DNA of 10,734 bases from an uncultured Clostridia bacterium (GCA_947381875.1 CANCXY010000104.1:1-10734), one strand, 5' to 3'. Positions 1 through 6,852 are shown, counted from the first letter of the stretch. Made by a program: numbers and translations. The notes: generated from the letters alone by a model not told the origin.

Positions 1-54
1 TTGGCGGAGTCCAGAGGCAGAGCCTCTGGGCAGGTTTGGGCGGCAGCCCAACAA
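1..54 (+). repeat. Hairpin-string repeat, family 1, copy 1 (cut by window edge)
   Basis: The window opens inside an interspersed repeat seen again at 1061-1140 and 7787-7920. Two hairpins are visible. The first has arms CCAGAGGC (11-18) and GCCTCTGG (22-29). The second has arms TTGGGC (36-41) and GCCCAA (46-51). The leading TTGG is the end of the right arm of the first hairpin in the complete copies. The copy ends just before the era ribosome binding site. It can be read as protein in the + strand frame starting at base 1, but that frame is repeat sequence, not a gene. Confidence 0.85.
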
Positions 55-64
55 TGGGGGCGTT

Positions 65-961
65 ATGGAGCAGACGAAATCGGTTTTTGCGGCGCTGGTG
101 GGGCGACCCAATGTGGGCAAGTCGTCCCTGCTGAACCGTCTGGTGGGGGAGAAGGTGGCGATTGTCACCGCGAAGCCGCAGACGACGCGCACGCGCATCA
201 CGGGTATCCTTACGCATGGCGCGGTGCAGCTTGTGTTCCTGGATACGCCCGGCATCCATCGGCCCCGTACAAAATTGGGCGAGCGCATGAAAAAAACGGC
301 GGCGGACTGCGTGGCCGAGGTGGATGTGACGGTCATGCTGTTTGAGCCGTATGGCGCGCTGACGGAATCGGAACGGGATATGCTGGCGGCGTTGCGCGCG
401 CAGAAAACGCCCGCGATCGCGGTCATCAACAAACGGGACACGCTGAAAAAAGAATCGGACCTTGCGGCGCGCGAAGGATTTTTGAAAAGCCTTGCGCTAT
501 TTGACGCGGTGCTGGGGGTCAGCGCGGCGGAGGGGACAGGCTGTGAGGCGCTGCTGGCCCAAATTGAGCAGTATGCCGTGGAAAGCCCGCACTATTTCCC
601 GGAGGACGCCTATACTGATTTGCCGGAAAAGGCGCTGGTGGCGGAGATCGTGCGGGAAAAGCTGCTTTTGAATTTGCGCGATGAAATCCCGCACGGCACC
701 GCTGTGACGGTCGAGCGATTCCATGAGCGGCCGGGTGCGGAGCTGGTGGATATCGACGTGAATATTTACTGCGAGAAAAAAAGCCATAAGGGCATGGTAA
801 TCGGCAAGGAAGGGCGCATGCTGAAAAAAATCGGCACAGAGGCGCGCATGGCATGTGAAGATTTTTTGGGCGCGCGGGTGAACCTGCAATGCTGGGTTAA
901 GGTGAAGGACGACTGGCGCGACAATGAGATACTGCTCAATCATTTAGGCTTTGCCCAATAG
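65..961 (+). CDS. era: GTPase Era
   Basis: This is a 298-residue Era, the usual length for the family. Era is a GTP-binding protein that binds 16S rRNA near its 3' end and helps mature the 30S ribosomal subunit. The N-terminal GTPase domain shows G1 GRPNVGKS (residues 13-20), a TTRTR switch I segment (about 40-44), G3 DTPG (60-63), G4 NKRD (122-125) and G5 SAAEG (153-157). The C-terminal KH domain has its GKEG loop at 247-250 and ends in the typical KDDWRDNE...LGF tail. The ATG at 65 follows a GGGGG run (56-60) by only four bases, a short spacing, but the protein start fits the family. The gene lies directly behind a family 1 repeat. Its upstream neighbour is outside the window. Identification is secure. 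Confidence 0.97.
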   Translation: MEQTKSVFAALVGRPNVGKSSLLNRLVGEKVAIVTAKPQTTRTRITGILTHGAVQLVFLDTPGIHRPRTKLGERMKKTAADCVAEVDVTVMLFEPYGALTESERDMLAALRAQKTPAIAVINKRDTLKKESDLAAREGFLKSLALFDAVLGVSAAEGTGCEALLAQIEQYAVESPHYFPEDAYTDLPEKALVAEIVREKLLLNLRDEIPHGTAVTVERFHERPGAELVDIDVNIYCEKKSHKGMVIGKEGRMLKKIGTEARMACEDFLGARVNLQCWVKVKDDWRDNEILLNHLGFAQ

Positions 962-964
962 AGC

Positions 965-996
965 GGGGGAGCGCCGAAACCGCGGAGATATTTCCG
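965..996. repeat. Possible half copy of the family 2 palindromic repeat
   Basis: Downstream of era, the bases 981-996 (CCGCGGAGATATTTCCG from 980) closely match the outer arm of the family 2 repeat (CCGCAGAGATATTTCCG on the reverse strand of 6909-6925). The preceding GGGGGAGCGCC (965-975) resembles a family 2 terminus. No central GTGTAT...ATACAC hairpin follows, so this would be a truncated remnant, and its orientation is opposite to the transcription of era. The match is short. Confidence 0.4.
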
Positions 997-1029
997 CATC
1001 CTGAACAGTTTCCCCCATCCAAAAAGGGT

Positions 1030-1056
1030 TGGCGCAAAAATGCAATTTTTGCGCCA
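1030..1056. other. 12-bp hairpin downstream of era
   Basis: The arms TGGCGCAAAAAT (1030-1041) and ATTTTTGCGCCA (1045-1056) are perfect complements around a three-base loop. The T-run lies inside the stem rather than after it, so this is not a standard intrinsic terminator on either strand, though it could still limit read-through from era. It sits immediately before the family 1 repeat. Confidence 0.6.
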
Positions 1057-1060
1057 TGAC

Positions 1061-1140
1061 GGGTTTCCAAAGGGGGCTTGCCCCCTTTGGCGGAGTCCAG
1101 AGGCAGCGCCTCTGGCAGGTCCGGGCAGCAGCCCGGCGGC
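1061..1140 (+). repeat. Hairpin-string repeat, family 1, copy 2
   Basis: This is a complete copy with three consecutive hairpins: CCAAAGGGGG/CCCCCTTTGG (1067-1076 and 1081-1090), CCAGAGGC/GCCTCTGG (1097-1104 and 1108-1115) and CCGGGC/GCCCGG (1121-1126 and 1131-1136). The third stem differs from the TTGGGC/GCCCAA of copies 1 and 3 at two base pairs, and both arms change together. The first stem is one pair longer than in copy 3, again on both arms. It lies between era and the yqzL-recO promoter region, in the same orientation as the genes. Confidence 0.88.
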
Positions 1141-1167
1141 AGGGTTCTTGCGGGGCTTGTTACCGTT

Positions 1168-1210
1168 TTGGACAACATTTCCGTCTATATGTGCGCTATA
1201 ATGGCACATA
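1168..1210 (+). promoter_or_regulatory. Probable promoter of yqzL-recO with a dyad over the -10 box
   Basis: A perfect TATAAT lies at 1197-1202, about 34 bases before the yqzL start. The best -35 candidate, TTGGAC (1168-1173), is 23 bases away, which is too far for an ordinary sigma-A promoter, so the -35 element is uncertain. A perfect 7-bp inverted repeat, TATGTGC (1188-1194) and GCACATA (1204-1210), encloses the -10 box with a 9-base spacer. This arrangement would suit a repressor operator. The -10 match is direct; regulation is inferred. Confidence 0.5.
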
Positions 1211-1235
1211 GTAACCGTAATCGGAGGTGTTGTTT

Positions 1236-1397
1236 GTGACTCTGACTGACTCATGGAAACGGTTTGAAAGTACGGGGCAGATCGGGGATTATCTGACCTT
1301 CAAGCACTATGACGCGCGGGAGGACGAGTGGGATGCCGACGAGGACTACGACGATGGGCCTGGTACTGCGCGCAACGAAAACGGGCGAGGCGGATAG
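1236..1397 (+). CDS. yqzL: Small YqzL-like protein
   Basis: This is a 53-codon gene starting at GTG, with a strong GGAGG (1223-1227) eight bases upstream. The N-terminal half (SWKRFESTGQIGDYL, residues 6-20, then TFK) resembles the YqzL-like family, whose members are about 50 residues long and are found between era and recO in Bacillus. The second half is strongly acidic (about residues 26-40, rich in Asp and Glu with a single Trp). The last 22 codons overlap the start of recO in another frame by 65 bases, so the two are probably translationally coupled. The function of this family is not known. The location and the motif agree, so I consider it a real gene despite its size. Confidence 0.8.
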   Translation: MTLTDSWKRFESTGQIGDYLTFKHYDAREDEWDADEDYDDGPGTARNENGRGG

Positions 1398-2121
1398 GGT
1401 GCTGCTGCTGCTCACCCCCACTGGCCTTGTAAGCGCCATTGCCAAGGGGGCACTGCGGTTGCGCAGCAAGCTGTTCAGCGGTACGGCGCTGTTCTGTTAC
1501 AGTGAATTTACGCTGTTTGAACGGAAAAATTTGCAGGTCGTGGATGAAGTGACCGAACAGGAAGTGTTCTGGGGCCTGCGGGAGGACGTGGACGCCATGG
1601 CACTGGCGATGTATTTCGCCGAGCTGGCGGCCCTGCTTTCCCCCGCAGGCACCGAGGCGGACGCACAGCTCCGCCTGCTGCTGAACTGCCTGTACTTTTT
1701 AAGCACCCATAAACAGCCGCCGCGCCGCCTGAAAGCCATCTATGAACTGCGCGCGCTTTCCCTGGCTGGTTTTATGCCCGACTTGGTCGCCTGTGCGGAC
1801 TGCGTGCGCTATGAGGGCGGGGATTTTTGCCTGGATGTGCCGCATGGGCGGTTGTACTGCGCCGCCTGCGCCCAGAAACGCGGCCTTGACTGCAACTTAG
1901 ACGCCTCAGCGCTGGCCGCCATGCGGTATATCGTGTTCAGCGAGGACGCGAAGCTGTTCTCCTTTTCACTGTCGGAGGGCAGCACGGAGCGGCTGGGGGC
2001 ACTGGCGGAACAGTGGACGCTGTACAGTATCAACCGCCCGCTTCGTTCGCTGGATTTTCTGCATTCCGTGTGGGGCATTGAAAATACAGGCACCGTACTC
2101 CTGCCAGAGGAACGTCCCTGA
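1333..2121 (+). CDS. recO: DNA repair protein RecO
   Basis: RecO is a recombination mediator that works with RecR to load RecA on gaps covered by single-strand binding protein. From the ATG at 1333 it is 262 residues, normal for the family. The N-terminal OB-fold segment shows the typical GLVLRATKTGEADRVLLLLT start (residues 8-27). A zinc-finger pair CADC (154-157) and CAAC (176-179) lies in the C-terminal part. I chose ATG 1333 because GGAGG (1319-1323) precedes it by nine bases. An ATG at 1309 has no such site, and ATG 1354 would trim the OB-fold. The first 65 bases lie inside the small upstream gene, which suggests coupled translation. Confidence 0.95.
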   Translation: MPTRTTTMGLVLRATKTGEADRVLLLLTPTGLVSAIAKGALRLRSKLFSGTALFCYSEFTLFERKNLQVVDEVTEQEVFWGLREDVDAMALAMYFAELAALLSPAGTEADAQLRLLLNCLYFLSTHKQPPRRLKAIYELRALSLAGFMPDLVACADCVRYEGGDFCLDVPHGRLYCAACAQKRGLDCNLDASALAAMRYIVFSEDAKLFSFSLSEGSTERLGALAEQWTLYSINRPLRSLDFLHSVWGIENTGTVLLPEERP

Positions 2122-2182
2122 CGGCGAAAGGGAACGATATTCAAGATGATACCTTTATATTTTTTGGCAACAGAAAGGAACG

Positions 2183-2276
2183 CCCGGCTCCGCGTATGAA
2201 GGGCGCAGGCTGAAAATTTTCTATCCTTGCCGCCCGCCAGGCGGCAAGGATAGAAAATCTCAGGCGGAGCGGGAGA
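2183..2276. repeat. Large palindromic element before mutS2
   Basis: A perfect 19-bp hairpin has arms at 2216-2234 and 2240-2258 (inner part CTATCCTTGCCGCC) with loop CGCCA. It is bracketed by a second, separated inverted repeat, GCTCCGC (2187-2193) and GCGGAGC (2264-2270). The build (long central hairpin plus short outer inverted repeats, about 90 bp in all) is like the family 2 elements, but the sequence is different. It fills most of the recO-mutS2 gap. Its right end runs into the purine-rich stretch that serves as the mutS2 ribosome binding site (about 2272-2280). Confidence 0.75.
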
Positions 2277-2291
2277 GAGGGACAAAAACCT

Positions 2292-4673
2292 ATGGACAAA
2301 TACTTAAAAATTTTAGAGTTGGATAAAATCGAAGCGCGCGCCGCGCAGGAAATCACCTGCCCGGAAGCGAAAGCGCTCCTGCTGGAACAGCCAGCCGGAC
2401 AGATGCCCGACGAGGTGCGCGCGCTGTTGGACCAGACAGACGCCGTCACAACGCTGCTGCTCAAAAACGGTTCGCCGCGCATTTCCTCTGTGGAGAACGT
2501 GCGCGGCATTGTACAGCGCGCGGAAAAGGGCGGCGTGCTTTCCATGGCGGAGCTGCTGACAGTGGCCGCCACCCTGCGCAATTTCCGGGAACTCAACAAA
2601 TGGTACGGCATCACCGAGCATGACGCGCTGCCCATCGACGACCTGATCTATGCCATGACGCCGCAGCCCATGCTGGAAAACGCCATCACCGACGCGATAC
2701 AATCTGACACCGAGATGTACGATACCGCCAGCGACGCGCTGTACGACGTGCGCCGCAAAATCCGCGCGGCGGAAAATTCCATCCGTGATAAGTTGGACGC
2801 TTTGACAAAATCGCAGTCCACCGCAAAATATTTGCAGGACGCAGTGGTATCCCTGCGCAACGGCCGCTTTGTCGTGCCGGTGAAAGCGGAACACCGGGGC
2901 GAGATCAGCGGCGTGATCCACGACGTATCGTCCAGTGGCTCCACGCTCTTTGTGGAGCCGACGGCCGTTGTGGAGGCGAACGCCAAAATTTTGCAGCTTC
3001 GCAGTCAGGAGCAGTTGGAAATTGAGCGCATTTTGGCGGCGTTTTCCCAGCAGACGGCGGCGCTGGAACCCATGTTCACCTTTGGCTACGGCGCGATGTT
3101 AGAATTAGACGTACTGCTTGCCAAAGCAAATCTGGCAATCGCGCAGAAAGCCATGAAACCGCAGGTGAGTGATACGCCGATGTTCCGCCTTCTGCGCGCG
3201 CGCCATCCGCTAATCGACCCGGAAAAGGTGGTGCCGGTGGATATCGAGCTGGGCGGCAGCTATGATACCATGGTTATCACCGGCCCCAACACGGGCGGCA
3301 AGACCGTCACGCTCAAGACGGCGGGCCTGCTGTGCGCCATGGCGCAGCACGGCTATCTGATCCCCGCGCATGAAAGCAGTGTCGTGTGTGTGTTCCGCGC
3401 GATCTTAGCCGATATCGGCGACGAACAGAGCATTGAACAGAGTCTTTCTACCTTCTCCGGGCATATCCGCAACATCACGGATATTTTGTCGCTGGCGGGT
3501 CCGGGCACACTTGTGCTGATGGACGAGCTTGGCGCGGGCACAGACCCCGCCGAGGGCGCGGCGCTGGCCGTCTCGATCATTGAGGCCCTGCGCCGCCTGG
3601 ATGCGTGCGTGATGGCGACGACGCATTACGGCGAATTAAAAATCTTCGCACTGGAAACGCCGGGCGTGCAGAATGCCTCCTGCGAATTCAATGTGGAAAC
3701 ACTGCGCCCCACCTACCGCCTGACCGTCGGCGTGCCGGGCAAATCGAACGCATTTTTGATCAGCCAGCGACTGGGACTTGCGCAGGAGATTATTGACGAG
3801 GCGCAGCGGCACCTTTCCAGCGAGGATCAGCAGTTCGACCGCGTACTCAATCAGCTTGAATCGCTCAAAGTGGAGCTGAAAGCGCGGGAGGACGAGGTGG
3901 AGCGTCTGCGCAACACGGCGTCCGACGCGCTGAAACAGGCCGAGGAAAAGCGCGCCGAACTAATCCGGCAGGGCGAAACAGAGCTTGCGGCGGCGCGCGA
4001 AAAGGCGCACAGCATGGTGCAGGACGTACAAAGCACCGCCTACGGCCTGATGGACGAGCTGCGCAAAATGGAGAAGGACAAGCAGCTCAGCGCCGCCCAG
4101 CGCGCCGCGCGTGCAAGGGAGATTGCGAAAAAGGAAACGGAAAAGCTGTTCAGCCAGACAGATGTCGTACACACCCCGCCCCGCATGCGAAAGCCGCTGG
4201 AAAGCGTCACAGTGGGGCAGGAAGTGTTGATCGCCGAGCTGGAAAAGCCCGGTATTGTAACGGCTCTGCCGGACAGGGACGGTATGGTGGAAGTGCGCGC
4301 GGGCATTATCAAAACGAAAGTGCCCCTCGACGGCCTGTGTGCCCCGGAGCCGCGCGCGCCGGAAAAGAAAAGCCGGTATGAGCCGCGCCGGACCGCGCCG
4401 CAGAAATCGGTAGATAAGGTGACGCGCACGCCCAGCATGGAGATCAACCTGATCGGTATGACGGTAGAGGAGGCGCTGCATGAGACGGATAAGTTTATCG
4501 ACAACGCTGTGCTGAACGGTCAGACCATGCTGTATCTGATCCACGGCAAGGGCACCGGCACATTGCGCAAGGCCATCCATGAACATTTGCGCAGGCATAA
4601 GAACATAAACAGTTTCCGCCTTGGCACGTTCGGCGAGGGCGAAGCGGGCGTCACGGTCGTGGAGCTGAAATAA
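2292..4673 (+). CDS. mutS2: Endonuclease MutS2
   Basis: This is a 793-residue MutS2, close to the usual length of about 780-790. MutS2 is a dimeric ATPase linked to suppression of recombination and, in Bacillus, to rescue of collided ribosomes. It is not the mismatch-repair MutS. The N-terminal clamp and lever region (1 to about 300) is followed by the ATPase, with Walker A GPNTGGKT (331-338) and Walker B LVLMDELGAGTDP (407-419). A charged coiled coil (about 500-620) and a KOW-like segment (about 637-680) lead to a C-terminal Smr domain (716-793) with LIHGKGTGTLR. The usual LDxR/LDxH motif at the Smr start is replaced by INLIG. The ATG follows GAGAGAGG (2273-2280) by 11 bases. Confidence 0.96.
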   Translation: MDKYLKILELDKIEARAAQEITCPEAKALLLEQPAGQMPDEVRALLDQTDAVTTLLLKNGSPRISSVENVRGIVQRAEKGGVLSMAELLTVAATLRNFRELNKWYGITEHDALPIDDLIYAMTPQPMLENAITDAIQSDTEMYDTASDALYDVRRKIRAAENSIRDKLDALTKSQSTAKYLQDAVVSLRNGRFVVPVKAEHRGEISGVIHDVSSSGSTLFVEPTAVVEANAKILQLRSQEQLEIERILAAFSQQTAALEPMFTFGYGAMLELDVLLAKANLAIAQKAMKPQVSDTPMFRLLRARHPLIDPEKVVPVDIELGGSYDTMVITGPNTGGKTVTLKTAGLLCAMAQHGYLIPAHESSVVCVFRAILADIGDEQSIEQSLSTFSGHIRNITDILSLAGPGTLVLMDELGAGTDPAEGAALAVSIIEALRRLDACVMATTHYGELKIFALETPGVQNASCEFNVETLRPTYRLTVGVPGKSNAFLISQRLGLAQEIIDEAQRHLSSEDQQFDRVLNQLESLKVELKAREDEVERLRNTASDALKQAEEKRAELIRQGETELAAAREKAHSMVQDVQSTAYGLMDELRKMEKDKQLSAAQRAARAREIAKKETEKLFSQTDVVHTPPRMRKPLESVTVGQEVLIAELEKPGIVTALPDRDGMVEVRAGIIKTKVPLDGLCAPEPRAPEKKSRYEPRRTAPQKSVDKVTRTPSMEINLIGMTVEEALHETDKFIDNAVLNGQTMLYLIHGKGTGTLRKAIHEHLRRHKNINSFRLGTFGEGEAGVTVVELK

Positions 4674-4680
4674 GAAGGCG

Positions 4681-4763
4681 GCCAAAGAGAGGCACTTTTG
4701 TGTGTTTCCCCGCTCTACGGACGGGGAAACACACCGAAATATCTCTGCGGTTCGGATGCTCCC
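4681..4763 (+). repeat. Palindromic repeat, family 2, copy A
   Basis: The perfect 13-bp stem is GTGTGTTTCCCCG (4700-4712) with CGGGGAAACACAC (4722-4734). The right flank GAAATATCTCTGCGG (4736-4750) is identical to that of copy C, and the copy ends in GGATGCTCCC (4754-4763). The matching left terminus is missing; the copy begins a few bases after the mutS2 stop codon. It is in the same orientation as the flanking genes. Confidence 0.85.
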
Positions 4764-4783
4764 TGAAATAAGAGAGGAACAAG

Positions 4784-5158
4784 ATGAAAAAATGGTATGA
4801 GGAAGAATACGGCTTTACCATCGAAGTACTGGCCGTATCGCATGACAACAAAACGGAAAACCACTGCCGCAACGGCGATGAGGTGGGTGATGTGTACCGC
4901 TGTACATACGATTGCCCTGTGAACCAGTGCGGCAGGGGATTTTGCCAAAAATCCATGATGCTTGTCTTTCCCATGATGGAGGCCGTGCGCAGCGGCGGCG
5001 ATTTGCGGAACATCGGCGGTTTTTCCCCTTCCGGGAATACGCCCGATTCGCCGCTTTGCAAGGAATTTATCTGCCCCGACGGCGTTGTGACTTATCAGCT
5101 TACCGCTGAAAAACTGGGCGGGGAGAATTTCCACACGGGTGGGTTTTATAAGGAGTGA
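4784..5158 (+). CDS. TIGR04076 family protein, function unknown
   Basis: This is a 124-residue soluble protein with seven cysteines. The segments KWYEEEYGFTIEV (3-15), TYDCPVN (about 41-47), MMLVFPMMEAVRSGGDLRNIGG (about 58-79) and FICPDGVVTYQLTA (about 95-108) are typical of the TIGR04076 family, which is widespread in anaerobic bacteria. The spacing of the cysteines (CTYDC, then C, then C) suggests metal binding or redox sensitivity, but the family has no established function. AGAGAGG (4771-4777) lies six bases before the ATG, just after family 2 copy A. The next gene begins four bases after its stop, so the two are very likely co-transcribed. Confidence 0.88.
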   Translation: MKKWYEEEYGFTIEVLAVSHDNKTENHCRNGDEVGDVYRCTYDCPVNQCGRGFCQKSMMLVFPMMEAVRSGGDLRNIGGFSPSGNTPDSPLCKEFICPDGVVTYQLTAEKLGGENFHTGGFYKE

Positions 5159-5162
5159 AAGT

Positions 5163-5720
5163 GTGAAACTGCTGTTTTTAATAGGCGACGCTGCTGTCGG
5201 GAAAATGACGGTGGGGCAGGAGCTGATGAAGATAACAGGTCTTCGCCTGTTTCATAATCATATGACGATTGAACCGGTGCTGGAAATATTCGGGACGTTT
5301 CACACGGCGGCGGTCGGACGGCTGCGGGAGGTCATTTTCGAAGAATTTGCCGCGTCGGATCAATACGGGATGATCTTCACCTATATGTGGGCGTTCGATC
5401 AGCAGGGGGATTGGGACTATATCGCGCATGTACAAAATATTTTCAAGCAGAAAAGCAAAGATGTAGAATTTTACTGCGCGGAGCTTGTGGCACCGCAGGC
5501 GATCCGCCTGGAAAGGAATACCAGTGAAAACAGGTTAAAGCATAAGGCGTCCAAGAATGATCTTTCCTTTTCCCGGCGGATGCTGGTGCAGGCGGACGAA
5601 CAGCATCGGTTGGAAAGCTACCCAGGCGAGGTGCCATTTGAAAACTATATCAAAATAGACAATTCCCATCTGCCGCCGGAGGACGCGGCCAGGCAGATTA
5701 AAGAATATTTCCAGCTATAA
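5163..5720 (+). CDS. Small P-loop kinase-like ATPase
   Basis: This 185-residue protein begins with a hydrophobic beta strand and P-loop, KLLFLIGDAAVGKMTVGQEL (residues 2-21). The Walker A lysine is kept, and the next two residues are Met-Thr instead of the usual Ser/Thr directly after it. A following FHNHMTIEPVLE segment matches a family of uncharacterised AAA/shikimate-kinase-like proteins that carry the same GKMT form. A polar, Arg-rich segment near 115-140 (RLERNTSENRLKHK) could act as a lid. The substrate is unknown; a small-molecule kinase or nucleotide-binding role is an inference. I chose GTG 5163 because AAGGAG (5150-5155) sits seven bases upstream. A longer frame from ATG 5139 would overlap the previous gene. 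Confidence 0.85.
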   Translation: MKLLFLIGDAAVGKMTVGQELMKITGLRLFHNHMTIEPVLEIFGTFHTAAVGRLREVIFEEFAASDQYGMIFTYMWAFDQQGDWDYIAHVQNIFKQKSKDVEFYCAELVAPQAIRLERNTSENRLKHKASKNDLSFSRRMLVQADEQHRLESYPGEVPFENYIKIDNSHLPPEDAARQIKEYFQL

Positions 5721-5731
5721 GTTCCCCACAG

Positions 5732-5759
5732 GGCGGCATTTCCCCATGCCGCCTTTTTT
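5732..5759 (+). terminator. Rho-independent terminator after the kinase-like gene
   Basis: The stem GGCGGCAT (5732-5739) pairs perfectly with ATGCCGCC (5746-5753) around a six-base loop and is followed at once by six T (5754-5759). It lies 12 bases after the stop codon and should end the TIGR04076-kinase transcript, separating it from the sporulation block. Confidence 0.92.
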
Positions 5760-5782
5760 CGTGCCCAGACGCACCCGAAACA

Positions 5783-5874
5783 GGGATGTGTCCCATGCGG
5801 GACATTTTTGTGTATTCCCCCGCCCGTAGGGCGGGGGAATGCACAGCAGTAGATCTGCGATGCGGACACTCCCC
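5783..5874 (+). repeat. Palindromic repeat, family 2, copy B
   Basis: The 16-bp stem GTGTATTCCCCCGCCC (5810-5825) pairs with GGGCGGGGGAATGCAC (5829-5844), including one G-T pair, around the loop GTA. The outer ends GGGATGTGTCC (5783-5793) and GGACACTCCCC (5864-5874) form terminal inverted repeats. It lies after the kinase terminator and before the spoIIGA promoter region, oriented with the genes. Confidence 0.88.
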
Positions 5875-5889
5875 GAAACAGCCGCCGCG

Positions 5890-5924
5890 TTCCGACACGC
5901 TTTTTGCACGGGACGTACTACACT
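5890..5924 (+). promoter_or_regulatory. Weak candidate for a Spo0A-dependent spoIIGA promoter
   Basis: TTCCGACA (5890-5897) is the reverse complement of TGTCGGAA, one base from a Spo0A box (TGTCGAA). A -10-like TACACT (5919-5924) follows at long spacing. In Bacillus the spoIIG promoter has Spo0A boxes over its -35 region and an abnormally long spacer, so the layout is suggestive, but both matches are imperfect. Confidence 0.25.
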
Positions 5925-5962
5925 AAAGGGGATGTCTGTCCTGTGCGGAAGGGGAGAGCGGA

Positions 5963-6820
5963 ATGCGCGGCGTTGTCTATGTGGATATCCTGTTTTTCGT
6001 CAACGCTGTCATTGGGTACTTTCTGCTGCGCGCCGCCGCAAAGTTAGCGGGATGCCGCACAAGCGGCGGGAGGCTGCTGATCGGCGCAGCGGCGGCGGGG
6101 CTTTCGTCGCTTTTGCTGCTGCTTCCTCCTTTGCCCGCGTGGCTGATGTGGGGTGCAAAACTGGGCAGCGGTGTACTGGTCGTATTCGCGGGTTTCGAGG
6201 TCCACACTATGCGGGAATTCCTGAAAGCCTGCTTCTGGTACATACTGCTGAACATCACATTTTCAGGCGTGGTGTTTGCCGCTATCTATGCAGGCGCGGA
6301 GCATATGCGCACCAATAACCTCGCCGTCTATTTCCATGTTTCGCCGCTGCTGCTCATTGCGTGCATCACGGGGACGTATCTGGCCGTCCGGCTGTTCGAG
6401 TATGCCTTTGGCTGTCCGATGCAAACGCGCACTGTGCCTTTCACGGCGCAGATGGAGGAGGGGAGCGTGCGGGGCATGGCATTAGTGGATACGGGCTTTT
6501 CCGTCCGTGACCCCATCACGGGCGCGCCAGCGTTCCTGCTCAGCTTCCCGGCGGTGCGCGACGCGCTGCCGCCCGCGCTCGTGTACACGCTCTCGCTGTA
6601 TTTTACAGAAGGAGCCATCGAGACCGGGGGCGTGACCATGCGGCTGATCCCCACCAAAACGGCGGCGGGGACGCGCGCGCTGCCGGCGGTCCGGGTGCGG
6701 GAACTGTGCCTGGAAACAGACGGTGCGCGGCGCACCTATACGGGCCTGTGCGCGGTCTTTACGCAGGAGGCGCTGGCGGACGGCACGTTCTGCGCTATTA
6801 TACCGGCGGAGATGCCATAG
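5963..6820 (+). CDS. spoIIGA: Sporulation sigma-E factor-processing peptidase SpoIIGA
   Basis: SpoIIGA is the membrane-bound aspartic protease that removes the pro-sequence of pro-sigma-E in the mother cell after a signal from the forespore (SpoIIR). This one has 285 residues, a little shorter than the Bacillus protein of about 309. The N-terminal half is hydrophobic, with about five membrane segments (roughly 5-24, 38-58, 60-80, 88-110 and 125-147). The cytoplasmic C-terminal half has the catalytic D-T-G at 176-178 in the context LVDTGFSVRDPITG, matching the active-site region of the family. The ATG follows AAGGGGAG (5949-5956) by six bases. sigE, its substrate gene, lies downstream in the same direction, as in other spore formers. 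Confidence 0.95.
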   Translation: MRGVVYVDILFFVNAVIGYFLLRAAAKLAGCRTSGGRLLIGAAAAGLSSLLLLLPPLPAWLMWGAKLGSGVLVVFAGFEVHTMREFLKACFWYILLNITFSGVVFAAIYAGAEHMRTNNLAVYFHVSPLLLIACITGTYLAVRLFEYAFGCPMQTRTVPFTAQMEEGSVRGMALVDTGFSVRDPITGAPAFLLSFPAVRDALPPALVYTLSLYFTEGAIETGGVTMRLIPTKTAAGTRALPAVRVRELCLETDGARRTYTGLCAVFTQEALADGTFCAIIPAEMP

Positions 6821-6852
6821 CGGTCCAGGCCACGCTTGTGCCCTGCCCGGCA

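Noticed and set aside
1..345. 114-codon + strand frame at the window start
   Set aside because: Its first part is repeat sequence and the rest overlaps era in another frame. Era is unmistakable.
5839..6318. 159-codon + strand frame overlapping the start of spoIIGA
   Set aside because: It starts inside repeat copy B and overlaps spoIIGA in another frame. It is composed largely of Arg, Ala and Gly with no family resemblance.
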